64,000 nucleotides of DNA from Peribacillus frigoritolerans (GCF_001636405.1 NZ_KV440950.1:3266778-3330777); one strand, 5' to 3'. Positions 26,831 through 36,049 are shown, numbered from the stretch's first letter. Program-made: numbers and translations. The notes: generated by a model not told the origin, from the sequence alone.

Positions 26831-28282
26831 TCAATCAGCAAACCCGTATGAGTCCGCAAAGAATTCCAACCCGCAATGTCTTGTTTCCCGCGAAACACCG
26901 CTTTCTTTTAAGCCAGGGAAGTCCAGGGCCAAGTCACTGAAAACGGTATGATTATTATGGAATACCGCACCAGCTTCAAGGCGATCTGCCATTTCGACAG
27001 CGATATCTTCATTCTCGGTCCAAACAGATGCACGCAGCGCAAACTCACTATCATTCGCTAATTTTACAGCTTCATCGATATCATTGAAAGGTAAAATTGG
27101 AATGATCGGTCCGAATTGTTCCACTCGAACCAATTCGCTCTGCTGATCGACGCCAGTAATAATGGAAGGAAGCATATAATAACCTTTATCCCAAGTTTCC
27201 GGATTCAGCTGGATGCCGGTTGTGATTATATTTCCCCCTGACTTAGCGGTGCGTTCGATCAAGCCATTCACAAAGTCATATTGTGCTTTATTATTCAATG
27301 GACCCATGGTTACATCAGGCTGAATTCCATCACCGATCACCATCCGGCTGAACTCTTTGGTCAGCTTCTCCACAACTTCATCATATCGTGATTCTTGGAC
27401 GTACACTCTTTTTACAGCAGAACAAACCTGACCCGCCGCTCGTAAAATCCCCATCCTCAAACGTTTGATAGCCGCTTCATCCATATTGGCATCTTCCAAA
27501 ATGATGGCAGGATCATTGCCGCCAAGTTCCATATATACTTTTTGCAGATTTCCAGCTGATTTCTGCATGATATCTTTCCCGGTTTCCGTACTTCCGACAA
27601 AAGCCAATGTCCTTACGCGTGAATCGGAACATAATGTGTCGCCGATTGCTTTTCCTGATCCTGAGACTATATTGATGACTCCTGGAGGAAAATGTTCAGC
27701 AACTACTTTTAAACAGGTCATGATCGTTAAAGGACAATTCGTTGCAGGTTTTACGACAACGGCATTGCCTGCCAAAACAGCAGGTATGACCCTTTTAAAT
27801 GTTAATATCATCGGAGAATTCCACGGTGTGATTATTGCCGTGACACCTCTTGCCCTTCTTCGGATTTGGACTTTTTGTTTTCCTGGAAGCACTTCAGGCT
27901 TCCACCAATCAAGTAACTCCGCTGCACAGCCCTTCATTACTTCAACACAGCGCAGTAAATCCTTTTTAGCTTCAACAAGTGTTTTGCCATTCTCACGTAC
28001 AAACACGGTAACATTTTCCTCGATAACTTTTGATAGTTCTTCTGCCGCAGTGTTCATCCTGTTTGCCCGTTCCCCGATATCAGAGCGAGACCACGTTTCA
28101 AAAGCATTTTCTGCCGCTTCAATAGCACCATTCACGATTTCTTCAGAGCATTTTGCCACCTGGCCAACTACTTCCGATGTATTTGCCGGATTTACAACAT
28201 CGACTTTTTCCGGTAATTCTATCCATTCTCCATTAACTAGATATTTTCCTGAAACAAATGGGTATGTCGAAATCATTCTCAA
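26831..28282 (-). CDS. Aldehyde dehydrogenase family protein
   Basis: 483 residues, the usual ALDH length. NAD-binding segment TPWNSPMILTFKRVIPA near 150, FVGSTETGKDI near 228, the general-base glutamate in MELGGNDPAI near 251, and the nucleophilic cysteine in AAGQVCSAVKRV near 286. All catalytic residues are present. It oxidises an aldehyde to an acid with NAD(P). It stands between a ThDP-dependent enzyme and the aspartate-dehydrogenase-like gene with short gaps. A decarboxylase-then-ALDH step, 2-oxo acid to aldehyde to acid, is a reasonable guess. Confidence 0.92.
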   Translation of the reverse strand: MRMISTYPFVSGKYLVNGEWIELPEKVDVVNPANTSEVVGQVAKCSEEIVNGAIEAAENAFETWSRSDIGERANRMNTAAEELSKVIEENVTVFVRENGKTLVEAKKDLLRCVEVMKGCAAELLDWWKPEVLPGKQKVQIRRRARGVTAIITPWNSPMILTFKRVIPAVLAGNAVVVKPATNCPLTIMTCLKVVAEHFPPGVINIVSGSGKAIGDTLCSDSRVRTLAFVGSTETGKDIMQKSAGNLQKVYMELGGNDPAIILEDANMDEAAIKRLRMGILRAAGQVCSAVKRVYVQESRYDEVVEKLTKEFSRMVIGDGIQPDVTMGPLNNKAQYDFVNGLIERTAKSGGNIITTGIQLNPETWDKGYYMLPSIITGVDQQSELVRVEQFGPIIPILPFNDIDEAVKLANDSEFALRASVWTENEDIAVEMADRLEAGAVFHNNHTVFSDLALDFPGLKESGVSRETRHCGLEFFADSYGFAD

Positions 28283-28288
28283 TCCTCC

Positions 28289-29977
28289 TTATAGTTTTTT
28301 GGGCTTGAATGCTTCCGCAGCTCCCGGTGGTCCGCCAAATGGTTTGGCCATTGGCCCCACAGCTTCCATATCAACGACGATCATTGAAGGTTTACGTCTT
28401 TCCTTAGCCTTTTTCAGTTCGGATATGAACTCATCTCCAGAACCAATACGCACTGCATCAAAATGCATGGACTCAGCCAGTTTCACAAAATCAGGGCTCA
28501 ATAAGTCCACAGCTACCTGCCGACCATATGCCGCTGTTTGGATATTGCGAAGAACTCCATAGCCTGAGTCATCGAACAATACGATGATAACTGGTAAGTT
28601 TTCTTCGGCTGCCGTAACCATTTCCCCGACGTTCACCATAAACCCACCATCTCCAGCCATAAGAACGACGGTTTTATCTTGACATCCCATTTGGGCACCG
28701 ATTGCTGTTGGAAGACCTTGACCGATTCCGCCGCCTGATGCATGAATCGATGTTCTCGGTTCATAGATTTCAAATAAACGGCTGCCCCAAACATTTGCCT
28801 GTACGGTCACATCACGAACTAGAATGGTATCCTCTGGTAATATCTCCCTCATGCCATCTACAAATTGCTCATACGGTCCAAGCGTTTCCCTGAGTTGAGC
28901 GCGCACTTCATTTCTAAGTGAAAGAACTTCTTGTAAATAAGATGGCTCTGCATGAACTGAATGTTCTTCAAGCTTTTGAATGATGGCGGCAAGCATATCT
29001 TTTGCATCGCCAACCAAACCTAACGTGGCTTTATAGTTCCGGTTAATGGCCTGCCAATCCGCATCGATCGCTATATGTTCTTGTGGCACCGGCACTTTCC
29101 AGTTGGACGTTTCATTCCCCCTAAACCTTACACCTACGCTGATCAATAAATCTGCATTTCTTAAAAACTCTTTTGTAGTTTCATATGCCGCAAAATGTCC
29201 GATGCATTGTTCATGGTTTTCTGGAATCGATCCTTTTCCTGACTGACTGGTTATAACCGCTGCACCAAGGATTTCCGCCAATTTTTGCAGCTCTTGCGAA
29301 GCATTGGCACTGATTACCCCACCACCGGCCCATATGACAGGACGGCTTGCGCTTACCATTTTTTGAACGGCTAGTTCAGGAATAATTGGCATTGAATTTG
29401 TTTCTGAGGGCGAAGTTCGTAGCCCTTCGAGTGAAAGATCTTCTATGATCACCGATTGATAGTCAATTGGAATTTCCAATGTAACCGGACCCGTTGGTGC
29501 AGTTAAAGCTTCTTGGATTGCCTTCCTTACTACTGCTGCGGTTTGGTCAGGGTTTCTAAGCCTCACTGCATTTTTACATGCTCCGCTCATCATTGAAAGC
29601 TGGTCTTTACACTCATGTATGTATCCTTTGCCTGTACCAAGATAAGAAGAAGCCACCTCACCTGTTAGATGAAGAAGGGGGACACCAGCTGCCCAAGCTT
29701 CCACTAGAGAACCAGCTGCATTTCCTGCCCCTGTTCCAGTACTGGTAATCACTACACCCAATTTCCCGGTTGCGCGTGCATATCCATCAGCCATATTTAC
29801 AGCACCGCTCTCACCGCGTGAACAAATGAGTTTGATGCTCCCTTCCCTAAGAATTGCATCATAGATGGGCATATTGTGAATGCTGACAATCCCGAAAGCA
29901 GCTTCCACACCTGCTTGAACAAGCTCCTTTACGATGGAATCGGCGGTCGTAAACTCTATTTCTTCTTGTATTTTCAT
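28289..29977 (-). CDS. Thiamine diphosphate-dependent enzyme (AHAS/benzoylformate decarboxylase type)
   Basis: 562 residues with the three-domain ThDP layout. The N-terminal Pyr domain has the activating glutamate (CSRGESGAVNMADGYAR, about 52-68). A central domain follows (about 195-330). The C-terminal PP domain has the metal/ThDP motif MAGDGGFMVNVGE (about 439-451) and FDDSGYG. It is related to acetolactate synthase large subunits and benzoylformate/oxalyl-CoA-type decarboxylases. No regulatory small subunit or branched-chain genes are nearby, so a decarboxylase or carboligase acting in the catabolic route is likelier. Substrate unknown. Confidence 0.88.
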   Translation of the reverse strand: MKIQEEIEFTTADSIVKELVQAGVEAAFGIVSIHNMPIYDAILREGSIKLICSRGESGAVNMADGYARATGKLGVVITSTGTGAGNAAGSLVEAWAAGVPLLHLTGEVASSYLGTGKGYIHECKDQLSMMSGACKNAVRLRNPDQTAAVVRKAIQEALTAPTGPVTLEIPIDYQSVIIEDLSLEGLRTSPSETNSMPIIPELAVQKMVSASRPVIWAGGGVISANASQELQKLAEILGAAVITSQSGKGSIPENHEQCIGHFAAYETTKEFLRNADLLISVGVRFRGNETSNWKVPVPQEHIAIDADWQAINRNYKATLGLVGDAKDMLAAIIQKLEEHSVHAEPSYLQEVLSLRNEVRAQLRETLGPYEQFVDGMREILPEDTILVRDVTVQANVWGSRLFEIYEPRTSIHASGGGIGQGLPTAIGAQMGCQDKTVVLMAGDGGFMVNVGEMVTAAEENLPVIIVLFDDSGYGVLRNIQTAAYGRQVAVDLLSPDFVKLAESMHFDAVRIGSGDEFISELKKAKERRKPSMIVVDMEAVGPMAKPFGGPPGAAEAFKPKKL

Positions 29978-30007
29978 CGCATTATCCTACCTTTTTCAGT
30001 AATATAT

Positions 30008-30808
30008 TTATAGTGCCTTTCCGATCGCTCCTGCCGTCTCAATCGTCGAACCCGCTACATAACTTGCTTTGTCTGAAGCAAGGAAAACAATGACACTGGC
30101 CACTTCTTCCGCTTCCCCTACGCGGCCGAGAGGGATATTCCGTTTTTTCGCTAGGTCCCCGTAATACTCTTCAGGGTCCATATCAGGCGCATTTTTCAAC
30201 CTTCTTCGCTCCCATTGATCGGTCCGGATCAATCCAAGACTCACTGAATTCACCAATATATTGTCAAAGGCCAATTCCTGGGACAAGGTTTTGCTTAAAT
30301 TAAGGAGGCCAGCCCTTGCTGCTGCAGTCGCTACCATATGACGTTCAGGTTCTTTGGCAAGCGTTGCATTAATATTAATGATCCGTCCTCCTCCCCTTTT
30401 CACTAAATGAGGATGCGAAGCACGAACGGCATATATGATGGCAAAGAACTTTAACTGAATCTGTTCTTCCCACTGCTCATCCGTTATGTCAAAAAAGTGA
30501 CCCATCACGCTTTGACCGGCTGCATTCACCAAAATATCGATTCCGCCAAACCTCTCAGCGGTACCATTAATGAAAGAATCCACATCCGATTTTGAGGTGA
30601 CATCACACGTTGATGCAAAAATATCTTCCTTTTCACCAAATGAGAGCAATTGACTTTGTGCACTTTCCATACGCTCAGCACTTCTGCCGCAAATAGCCAC
30701 TTTCGCTCCTTCAGCTAAAAACATTTCTGCTGTTTTTAATCCCACGCCCGACGTGCCGCCCATAATGACAGCCACTTTTCCTTGCAATCCTAAATCCACT
30801 CTCTTCAC
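30008..30808 (-). CDS. SDR-family oxidoreductase
   Basis: 266 residues. Dinucleotide motif GGTSGVGLKTAEMF near 17-30, and NAAGQSVMG near 95. The segment where YxxxK is expected reads HMVATAAARAGLLNLSKTLS, so the usual catalytic tyrosine is replaced while the following helix and substrate region are kept. The Y/K dyad is therefore degenerate: either the reaction differs from ordinary SDR dehydrogenation or activity is lost. It is not the closest relative of the other SDR in this cluster. It lies between the extradiol gene and the ThDP gene. Confidence 0.85.
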   Translation of the reverse strand: MKRVDLGLQGKVAVIMGGTSGVGLKTAEMFLAEGAKVAICGRSAERMESAQSQLLSFGEKEDIFASTCDVTSKSDVDSFINGTAERFGGIDILVNAAGQSVMGHFFDITDEQWEEQIQLKFFAIIYAVRASHPHLVKRGGGRIININATLAKEPERHMVATAAARAGLLNLSKTLSQELAFDNILVNSVSLGLIRTDQWERRRLKNAPDMDPEEYYGDLAKKRNIPLGRVGEAEEVASVIVFLASDKASYVAGSTIETAGAIGKAL

Positions 30809-30899
30809 TCCTTTTCAAAGCCATTTTCCTCAAATGCTGTCCTTTAATCAACAAGATCCTAACTAGCGCAAGAATCATGGGAGGAAATCAAACTCCTCC

Positions 30900-31838
30900 T
30901 CATTTTTTCGCCATGAATGAACCACCTATATGAGAATCAACCCAGCCTGGATCGGGATCTCCTCCCATTGCTTTGCGCGCTTCAGGTTTCGGCGGCCCTG
31001 CAATCCCCCACTGATCCATTAAATGCGGAACCCGTTTCCATACACGTGCTCTCCACTCAGATTCATCTTCGATCGTTTCCAGATAACATGTATACTCCAT
31101 TACAAAACCGCCTGGGTCTTGAAAATAACAGAAAATATTGTCCCCCGGCCCATGACGTCCAGGTCCCCAAAGTTCTGACAAGCCCGCTTTTCGGACATTG
31201 CTTATTCCTCGCATCAATTCATCCACGGAATCGACTTCGTATGCGATATGATTGACTGACGCATGCTCATCTTGATTGAAGGCGATGGAGTGATGCTTTC
31301 TGTTGCACCGGAGGAATGACATTTGATGCTCACTCCAATCAGTGACTTTAAAACCAAGTACATCCGTATAAAACTCAACGATCATATCTAAGTTCTTCGT
31401 GTTCATTACAACATGATTCAATTTCACTGGATCAACATTTTTCTTGCTCCAAATAGACGTTTGCACTTCCACCCAAGCCGAAAGCTCGATCACGCGGTTT
31501 TCTGGATCAATAAACCGCAGGCCATAACCGGCACCTGCTTCATCCAAATATCCAGGCGGTTCAATAATTCGAACGCCCTTCGATTGTAATATCCCTGCTG
31601 CACGGTCCACCGCATTTTTATCGACCATGCCAAAAGCTATATGGTGCAATCCTCGTTTTTCTCCCTTGTGAAGGCTAAGAATATGATGTTCCGGTCCAGC
31701 CCCCCGGAAATAAACCGTATTCCCCTCTTCCGGAACATCCACCCTATCCAGACCCCAAACCTTTTCATAAAACTCTGCTTGATCGTCGAAATTCGGAGTA
31801 ATCATGCTTATATGTCGTAAATGAGTAATCCCAAGCAT
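30900..31838 (-). CDS. Extradiol ring-cleavage dioxygenase (VOC, type I, two-domain)
   Basis: 312 residues with two VOC domains (about 1-125 and 140-265), as in catechol-2,3-dioxygenase-type enzymes. In the C-terminal catalytic domain the Fe(II) ligand candidates are the histidine of VKLNHVVMNT (about 142), the histidine of SVNHIAYEVD (about 198) and the glutamate of PGGFVMEYTC (about 251). These enzymes open catechol-type rings next to the hydroxyls. Position in the island fits a cleavage step after dihydroxylation. No typical meta-cleavage hydrolase follows it. Confidence 0.85.
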   Translation of the reverse strand: MLGITHLRHISMITPNFDDQAEFYEKVWGLDRVDVPEEGNTVYFRGAGPEHHILSLHKGEKRGLHHIAFGMVDKNAVDRAAGILQSKGVRIIEPPGYLDEAGAGYGLRFIDPENRVIELSAWVEVQTSIWSKKNVDPVKLNHVVMNTKNLDMIVEFYTDVLGFKVTDWSEHQMSFLRCNRKHHSIAFNQDEHASVNHIAYEVDSVDELMRGISNVRKAGLSELWGPGRHGPGDNIFCYFQDPGGFVMEYTCYLETIEDESEWRARVWKRVPHLMDQWGIAGPPKPEARKAMGGDPDPGWVDSHIGGSFMAKK

Positions 31839-31960
31839 TTTTTATACCTCCCATAATTTAGATTGCCCTTTAGATCATTCGCATTGGCCATATTTAACAA
31901 TCTAATCGAAAAGGGCGCCTCATTAATTTTCATAATGCAGGTGCCCTTTCGGCTAAATGA

Positions 31961-32493
31961 TCAATCTTTAATGATGGCTTCTCTTTCTTTAGAGCGTTGT
32001 TTACGCAGTTCTTCCAGTTCACTGCCTTCAGGGTATGTCGGTAAGTTAGGCTTCACTGCCCCAAGCATCACTAGCATGCGCGCCTCTACATCCCCGTCAT
32101 TCCTAATTCCCCGATAAACCCCCGGCGGGCTGCTTATGCAGTCTCTCGCACTTAATTTAATTTCATGCACTTCACTGTAGCTGTCCTCTTGAATTAATGC
32201 CGTGACTTCACCCTCAAGAATGAAAAACACTTCTTCAACATCGTCATGAAGATGCAAAGGACCGATACATCCCGGAGGGAGCACCATCGTACTTAAAGTG
32301 AAATGTTCACCTGCAATTACATTCGTATCGTTATTGGCAGTGGCACCACGTCCGATATATCTCATCTGTGCGCGTCTATAAGCGGGATCAATTTCTTCTT
32401 GGAACTTCAAGACATTCCAATCAAGAGTACGGTCTTTCAATCGGGCAACATATTTTTTTCAAAATCCTTCACTGAGAAAGTTTCTTTTGTCAT
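31961..32493 (-). pseudogene. Cupin-domain protein with an N-terminal frameshift
   Basis: The readable frame (31961-32440, 159 aa) carries a cupin barrel with metal histidines in GPLHLHDDVEEVFFILEGE and later PPGVYRGIRNDGD. A good start, GGGAGG then ATG at 32493, opens a frame MTKETFSVKDFEKN that stops after 18 codons. One additional A in the seven-A run (T-run 32453-32459) would join it as DFEKKYVARLKDRTLDWNVL. So the gene probably spans 31961-32493 (about 177 aa) and is either truly frameshifted or misread in a homopolymer. It is the first gene of the island. Cupins of this type can be ring-cleaving or isomerising enzymes. Confidence 0.75.
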
Positions 32494-32537
32494 TTTAAAA
32501 TTCCTCCCTTATTTGTTGTTTCTAAACTGAATTATGT

Positions 32538-32568
32538 TTCATAAGCAAAACATTGTTTTGTCTATGAA
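32538..32568. promoter_or_regulatory. 31-bp palindrome, candidate IclR operator
   Basis: TTCATAAGCAAAAC (32538-32551) and GTTTTGTCTATGAA (32555-32568) are reverse complements except at two central-arm positions, with ATT between. It starts 45 bp upstream of the cupin start, in the promoter zone of the minus-strand island, and faces the IclR gene. IclR proteins bind inverted repeats in such positions. A half-site-like copy (TTTCATATACAAAACA) occurs at 34277-34292, upstream of the MFS gene. Confidence 0.6.
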
Positions 32569-32580
32569 TTAAGTCTAAAA

Positions 32581-32594
32581 TGAAAACGCTTCAT
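32581..32594. promoter_or_regulatory. cre-like site upstream of the catabolic island
   Basis: TGAAAACGCTTCAT resembles the CcpA binding consensus with one base missing near its end. It is close to the presumed operon promoter and would give carbon catabolite control. Weak evidence. Confidence 0.3.
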
Positions 32595-32688
32595 TGTCAA
32601 TGAGTTTTTAGAATATTTAAAACTATTTTTATAATCCGAACGTTCATCACTATGGGATAAACTTGTAACGATTTGCTTTTCTTAACAC

Positions 32689-32730
32689 AAAAAAGTGTGG
32701 ATTTCCCTAATGGGAGATCCACACTTTCGA
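32689..32730 (-). terminator. Rho-independent terminator of the IclR gene
   Basis: AAAGTGTGGATTTCCC (32692-32707) pairs with GGGAGATCCACACTTT (32712-32727) with one mismatch. On the minus strand it is followed by TTTTTT, 40 nt past the IclR stop. Confidence 0.88.
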
Positions 32731-32766
32731 AAGAGACTATTCACTTATTAATCGATTTTAAATCGT

Positions 32767-33582
32767 TCAGACATCTTCGTATTGATAAGGCTTAACCCCG
32801 CTGTATCCCATATAAACGGATAACTGACGAGAAACTTCCAACAGTTTCGGCAAGGCAATTTTATCGATGAAATCCTCTTGATAAGCAGACTCTGTTGCTA
32901 CGACATTCAAGGCAGCCAATACTTTCCCAGTCCTATCAAAAATCGGGGCGGCAACCGAACGGATGCCAGGGTGGAATTCCCCGCTTGTCATCGAATAACC
33001 ATTTTGCCGAATCGAATCCAGCTGTTTTTGAAATTCACCAGGCGCGGTGAGAGTTTTGTCTGTATAAGGAGTAAGGTTCGATATTTTGAACATTTGCATG
33101 AGCAATTCTTTCGGTTGATATGCCAAAAGTAATTTTCCATTGGCCAAAGCATGTGCCGGCAACCGCAAGCCTATGTTCACATTGACAGCGGATACACCTC
33201 TGATCGGGGCACTTCCAACATAAACAACTTCCTGTCCATCTAAAATGGACAGATGGCAGGAGGCTCCGATTTCATCACGCAAGGTCTCCATATAAGGTTG
33301 GACAATTTCCTGGAATTTCAAGCTATTCAAATAGCTGAACCCCAATTCAAGAACTTTAGGAGTTAAACTATAACGTTTGGTATGTTCATCCTGAGACAAG
33401 TAACCAATATTTTGTAATGTGAATAATAAACGATATGGTACTGTTCTGCTTACTCCCAGTTGTTTTGCTATTTCTGAAAGAGACAAGCTCGGTTGCACTT
33501 CATTAAAGAGCTTAATGATTTCCAAGCCCCTAACCAATGAATTAGCACTATATTTCTCTTTCTCTTTTTCTTCGCTTGCCAT
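32767..33582 (-). CDS. IclR-family transcriptional regulator
   Basis: 271 residues. The N-terminal winged helix-turn-helix is at about 13-72 (LSLSEIAKQLGVSRTVPYRL), and the IclR effector domain at about 85-255 (GASCHLSILDGQEVVYVG, LPAHALANGKLLLA, GVRSVAAPIFD-like GIRSVAAPIF). IclR members control aromatic and organic-acid catabolism as activators or repressors. The gene is upstream of, and in the same direction as, the 18 kb catabolic island but has its own terminator, so it is expressed separately. It is the obvious local regulator. Confidence 0.93.
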   Translation of the reverse strand: MASEEKEKEKYSANSLVRGLEIIKLFNEVQPSLSLSEIAKQLGVSRTVPYRLLFTLQNIGYLSQDEHTKRYSLTPKVLELGFSYLNSLKFQEIVQPYMETLRDEIGASCHLSILDGQEVVYVGSAPIRGVSAVNVNIGLRLPAHALANGKLLLAYQPKELLMQMFKISNLTPYTDKTLTAPGEFQKQLDSIRQNGYSMTSGEFHPGIRSVAAPIFDRTGKVLAALNVVATESAYQEDFIDKIALPKLLEVSRQLSVYMGYSGVKPYQYEDV

Positions 33583-34727
33583 TCAAGTATTCCCCCCGTT
33601 GTGAATAAATCTCATTTTTCCTGACTATAACCCGTTCAGTAAAGCTTTCTTCATACCTAGAAAGAAGAACTTGCAACATATATATCCATTTTTTTCTGAT
33701 TGTTCTTTTGGTGAATGTTGATGATGCATACTTCAATGGTTGCCTATTTTCTTTTGCTTCCTTAACTAGAAAGGTACTTTGGCGCCAGTAGCGCGCACCG
33801 GCCTTTACTTTGCAAGTTTTTCCAATCATATTTCGATGGATTGTAATCAATTCAGAAGTTTCCGTTTACTTTCTTTCATGCTAACAACAGCTGGTCTATG
33901 AGTCATATCAGATATACTCAATGCTTTCAGCGCTTCCGGAAAACGGCTAGTAAAAGCCGGGAAATTTTAACCGAGCTGGTGTCTTCGAGCGCTATTCATT
34001 ACCCCTATTCCTGTTAAAGAATCAGTACCGCAAATTGGCAACCATTACTACCTTACAATCCTTAACTCTTCATGTATAAATAGAATAGTGTTTATGTGTC
34101 AATTAAAGCATATTTACATATATAAAACTATTTGGAAGGCCTAGCATAATTGACGTTTCAATAGAAAAGCTCGTTGTTATATGACCAAATATAACCAATT
34201 ACAGCAGTAAAAACAAATAAAGAATTTTCATACATCGATATTCTCTGTCAAATCGCGTAATTTTCCGTATTAAGCATTTCATATACAAAACAATATAAAT
34301 GAATTATAGATTTTCCTGATTTTAAATTCAATATCAACGAGTCAGAATCTTTAATAATTTGTAAATAATTTGTTTTTTGGACACAAAGAATCAGTATTAC
34401 TTCCATTTAAAGTCCTGGTTGATAGAGCTCCCATCTACTCAATAGGATGAAACAAAGTTCGATTTATAACCGAAAGCGCTTATAATCTAAAAATATAAAA
34501 TAGTCAAAATATTAAATTGACAATCAAATTATTTTAATTTATCGTTAAGAAAGTAAAACTTTGTTTTCCTTACAAAACACTTCTGTTTCTTTTTTCTATC
34601 AAAATTTTAAAGAAAGGCGGGAAAAATCAAAACGAACCAGTACCTTTCTAAAGGGATAACTTTAAAACACTTATTCTCAAATGTAAGCGTTTTAAGGAAT
34701 GTTAAAAAGCGATAGGGAGATGGTATT
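33583..34727. other. 1.1 kb intergenic region between IclR and the MFS importer
   Basis: AT-rich, no convincing gene. A minus-strand frame (33548-33850) overlaps the IclR start and looks spurious. Possible control sites: a cre-like CGAAAGCGCTTATA at 34471-34484, another at 34682-34695, and a half-site resembling the 32538 palindrome at 34277-34292. The length is unusual for this compact region and may include a lost gene. Confidence 0.45.
34682..34695. promoter_or_regulatory. cre-like site upstream of the MFS importer
   Basis: TGTAAGCGTTTTAA matches most of the CcpA consensus (TGTAANCGNTNNCA) except the last C. It lies about 33 bp before the ATG at 34728, a position suited to a roadblock or promoter overlap. 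Confidence 0.35.
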
Positions 34728-36020
34728 ATGTTAAATGGGCAAAAAAGATGGTTGTATATTGCCGTACCAATTTTTTTCTTTTGGTTTTTCGGACAAATTG
34801 ATAAGGTTGGCATTTCCATCATTCAAACAGATCCAGAATTCTTGCATGCACTCGGTATGACAGGTGCTGACAAAAATGCAAAGATCGGTCTTCTATCTTT
34901 TGTATTCACCATTGCTTATGGAGTTTCAAATCTTTTTTGGGGCTTCATCATTGATAAATTAGGTGCCCGAAAAACAGCCATCGCCGGTTTATTCGTTTGG
35001 ACAATCACGATGATTATGTCAGGACTGGCAAATTCATATGAAATATTTTTAATTAGCAGGATCATTCTTGGTTTTGGTGAAGGGATGATGATTCCGGTTT
35101 CCGGAAAGCTCATTTCTAACTGGTTTAATAAACGCGAACTGGGGAGGGCCCAGGCATCTTGGCTTACCGGAAACTATTTAGGACCGGCAATGGGAGCCGT
35201 TGTTTTGGTGCTTGTGATATCTTTACTTCACTGGCAAGCAGCTTTCTTTATGCTTGCAGCTTTCAACTTATTTATAAATATCCCGATGTTCATCTTAATG
35301 ACGAGGAATACACCAGAAGAACACCCCCGTATAAGTAAAGATGAATTGGCATTCATTCGCCAAACGGATGATGAAATAAAAGAAACCGCCCATTCAGAGA
35401 ATAAGAAAAGTTTCGCCCAAGATTATCGTTTCTGGATCGTTTGGTTCGGCATGCTCGTATGCTCCTTCTTATTTTTCGGAATCAGCATTTGGCTTCCTAC
35501 ATATCTCATTGAAGCAAAAGGATTCGAAAAGGAAGGAATGTCGAGCATTACTTCACTTTCCTGGCTATTCGCTTTAGGATTTGTCTTGGCATGCGGTTTT
35601 CTGGCTGACAAAACCAGACGTCCAAGTTTGATGGCCACGATTCTATTTTCATTGACGGCTGTCTTTTTGACTGTAGCAGTCTTCATCCCCAACCCTATTT
35701 TGGCCGGACTATGTATGGGATTGGCAATGGGATGTCAAGGCGGTGTGTTCCACCTAAGCAATATGCTCATGGTAAAATACTCAACACCTGAAACGGCAGG
35801 ACGAGCCGCAGGTCTAATTGGATTCACGAATATCATGGGCGGCTTTTCGAGCTATATCATGGGATGGCTTCGTGACTTGTCTGGCGGGGACTTCAGTTCA
35901 TCGATCGCCATGCTGATTTTTACAGCCCTCTTAGGCTTGGCAGCTTATTTATTCTCCATTAAGAGAGAATCCGCTGAACTGCGCTTATCACCTATACATG
36001 TACAAAAGATACAAGCATGA
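34728..36020 (+). CDS. MFS transporter, anion:cation symporter type (island importer)
   Basis: 430 residues with about 12 membrane helices. The inter-helix motif WGFIIDKLGARKTAI and SRIILGFGEGMMIPVSGKLI are typical of the ACS family that takes up organic or aromatic acid anions by proton symport. GGGAGATGG lies before the ATG. It is transcribed away from the IclR gene and ends with its own terminator. Its family and position make it the likely uptake system for the island. The exact substrate is not readable. Confidence 0.88.
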   Translation: MLNGQKRWLYIAVPIFFFWFFGQIDKVGISIIQTDPEFLHALGMTGADKNAKIGLLSFVFTIAYGVSNLFWGFIIDKLGARKTAIAGLFVWTITMIMSGLANSYEIFLISRIILGFGEGMMIPVSGKLISNWFNKRELGRAQASWLTGNYLGPAMGAVVLVLVISLLHWQAAFFMLAAFNLFINIPMFILMTRNTPEEHPRISKDELAFIRQTDDEIKETAHSENKKSFAQDYRFWIVWFGMLVCSFLFFGISIWLPTYLIEAKGFEKEGMSSITSLSWLFALGFVLACGFLADKTRRPSLMATILFSLTAVFLTVAVFIPNPILAGLCMGLAMGCQGGVFHLSNMLMVKYSTPETAGRAAGLIGFTNIMGGFSSYIMGWLRDLSGGDFSSSIAMLIFTALLGLAAYLFSIKRESAELRLSPIHVQKIQA

Positions 36021-36049
36021 AGTCCTTGTAAAATCAGTTTTATACCTCC

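Noticed and set aside
27465-28562. 365-aa plus-strand ORF
   Set aside because: Antisense to the aldehyde dehydrogenase and ThDP genes, both clearly real; a mirror-frame artefact.
28289-29977. Acetolactate synthase of branched-chain amino acid synthesis
   Set aside because: No small regulatory subunit and no ilv/leu genes nearby; the surroundings are catabolic.
33548-33850. 100-aa minus-strand ORF overlapping the IclR start
   Set aside because: Overlaps a real gene in another frame, lacks a ribosome site and resembles no family.
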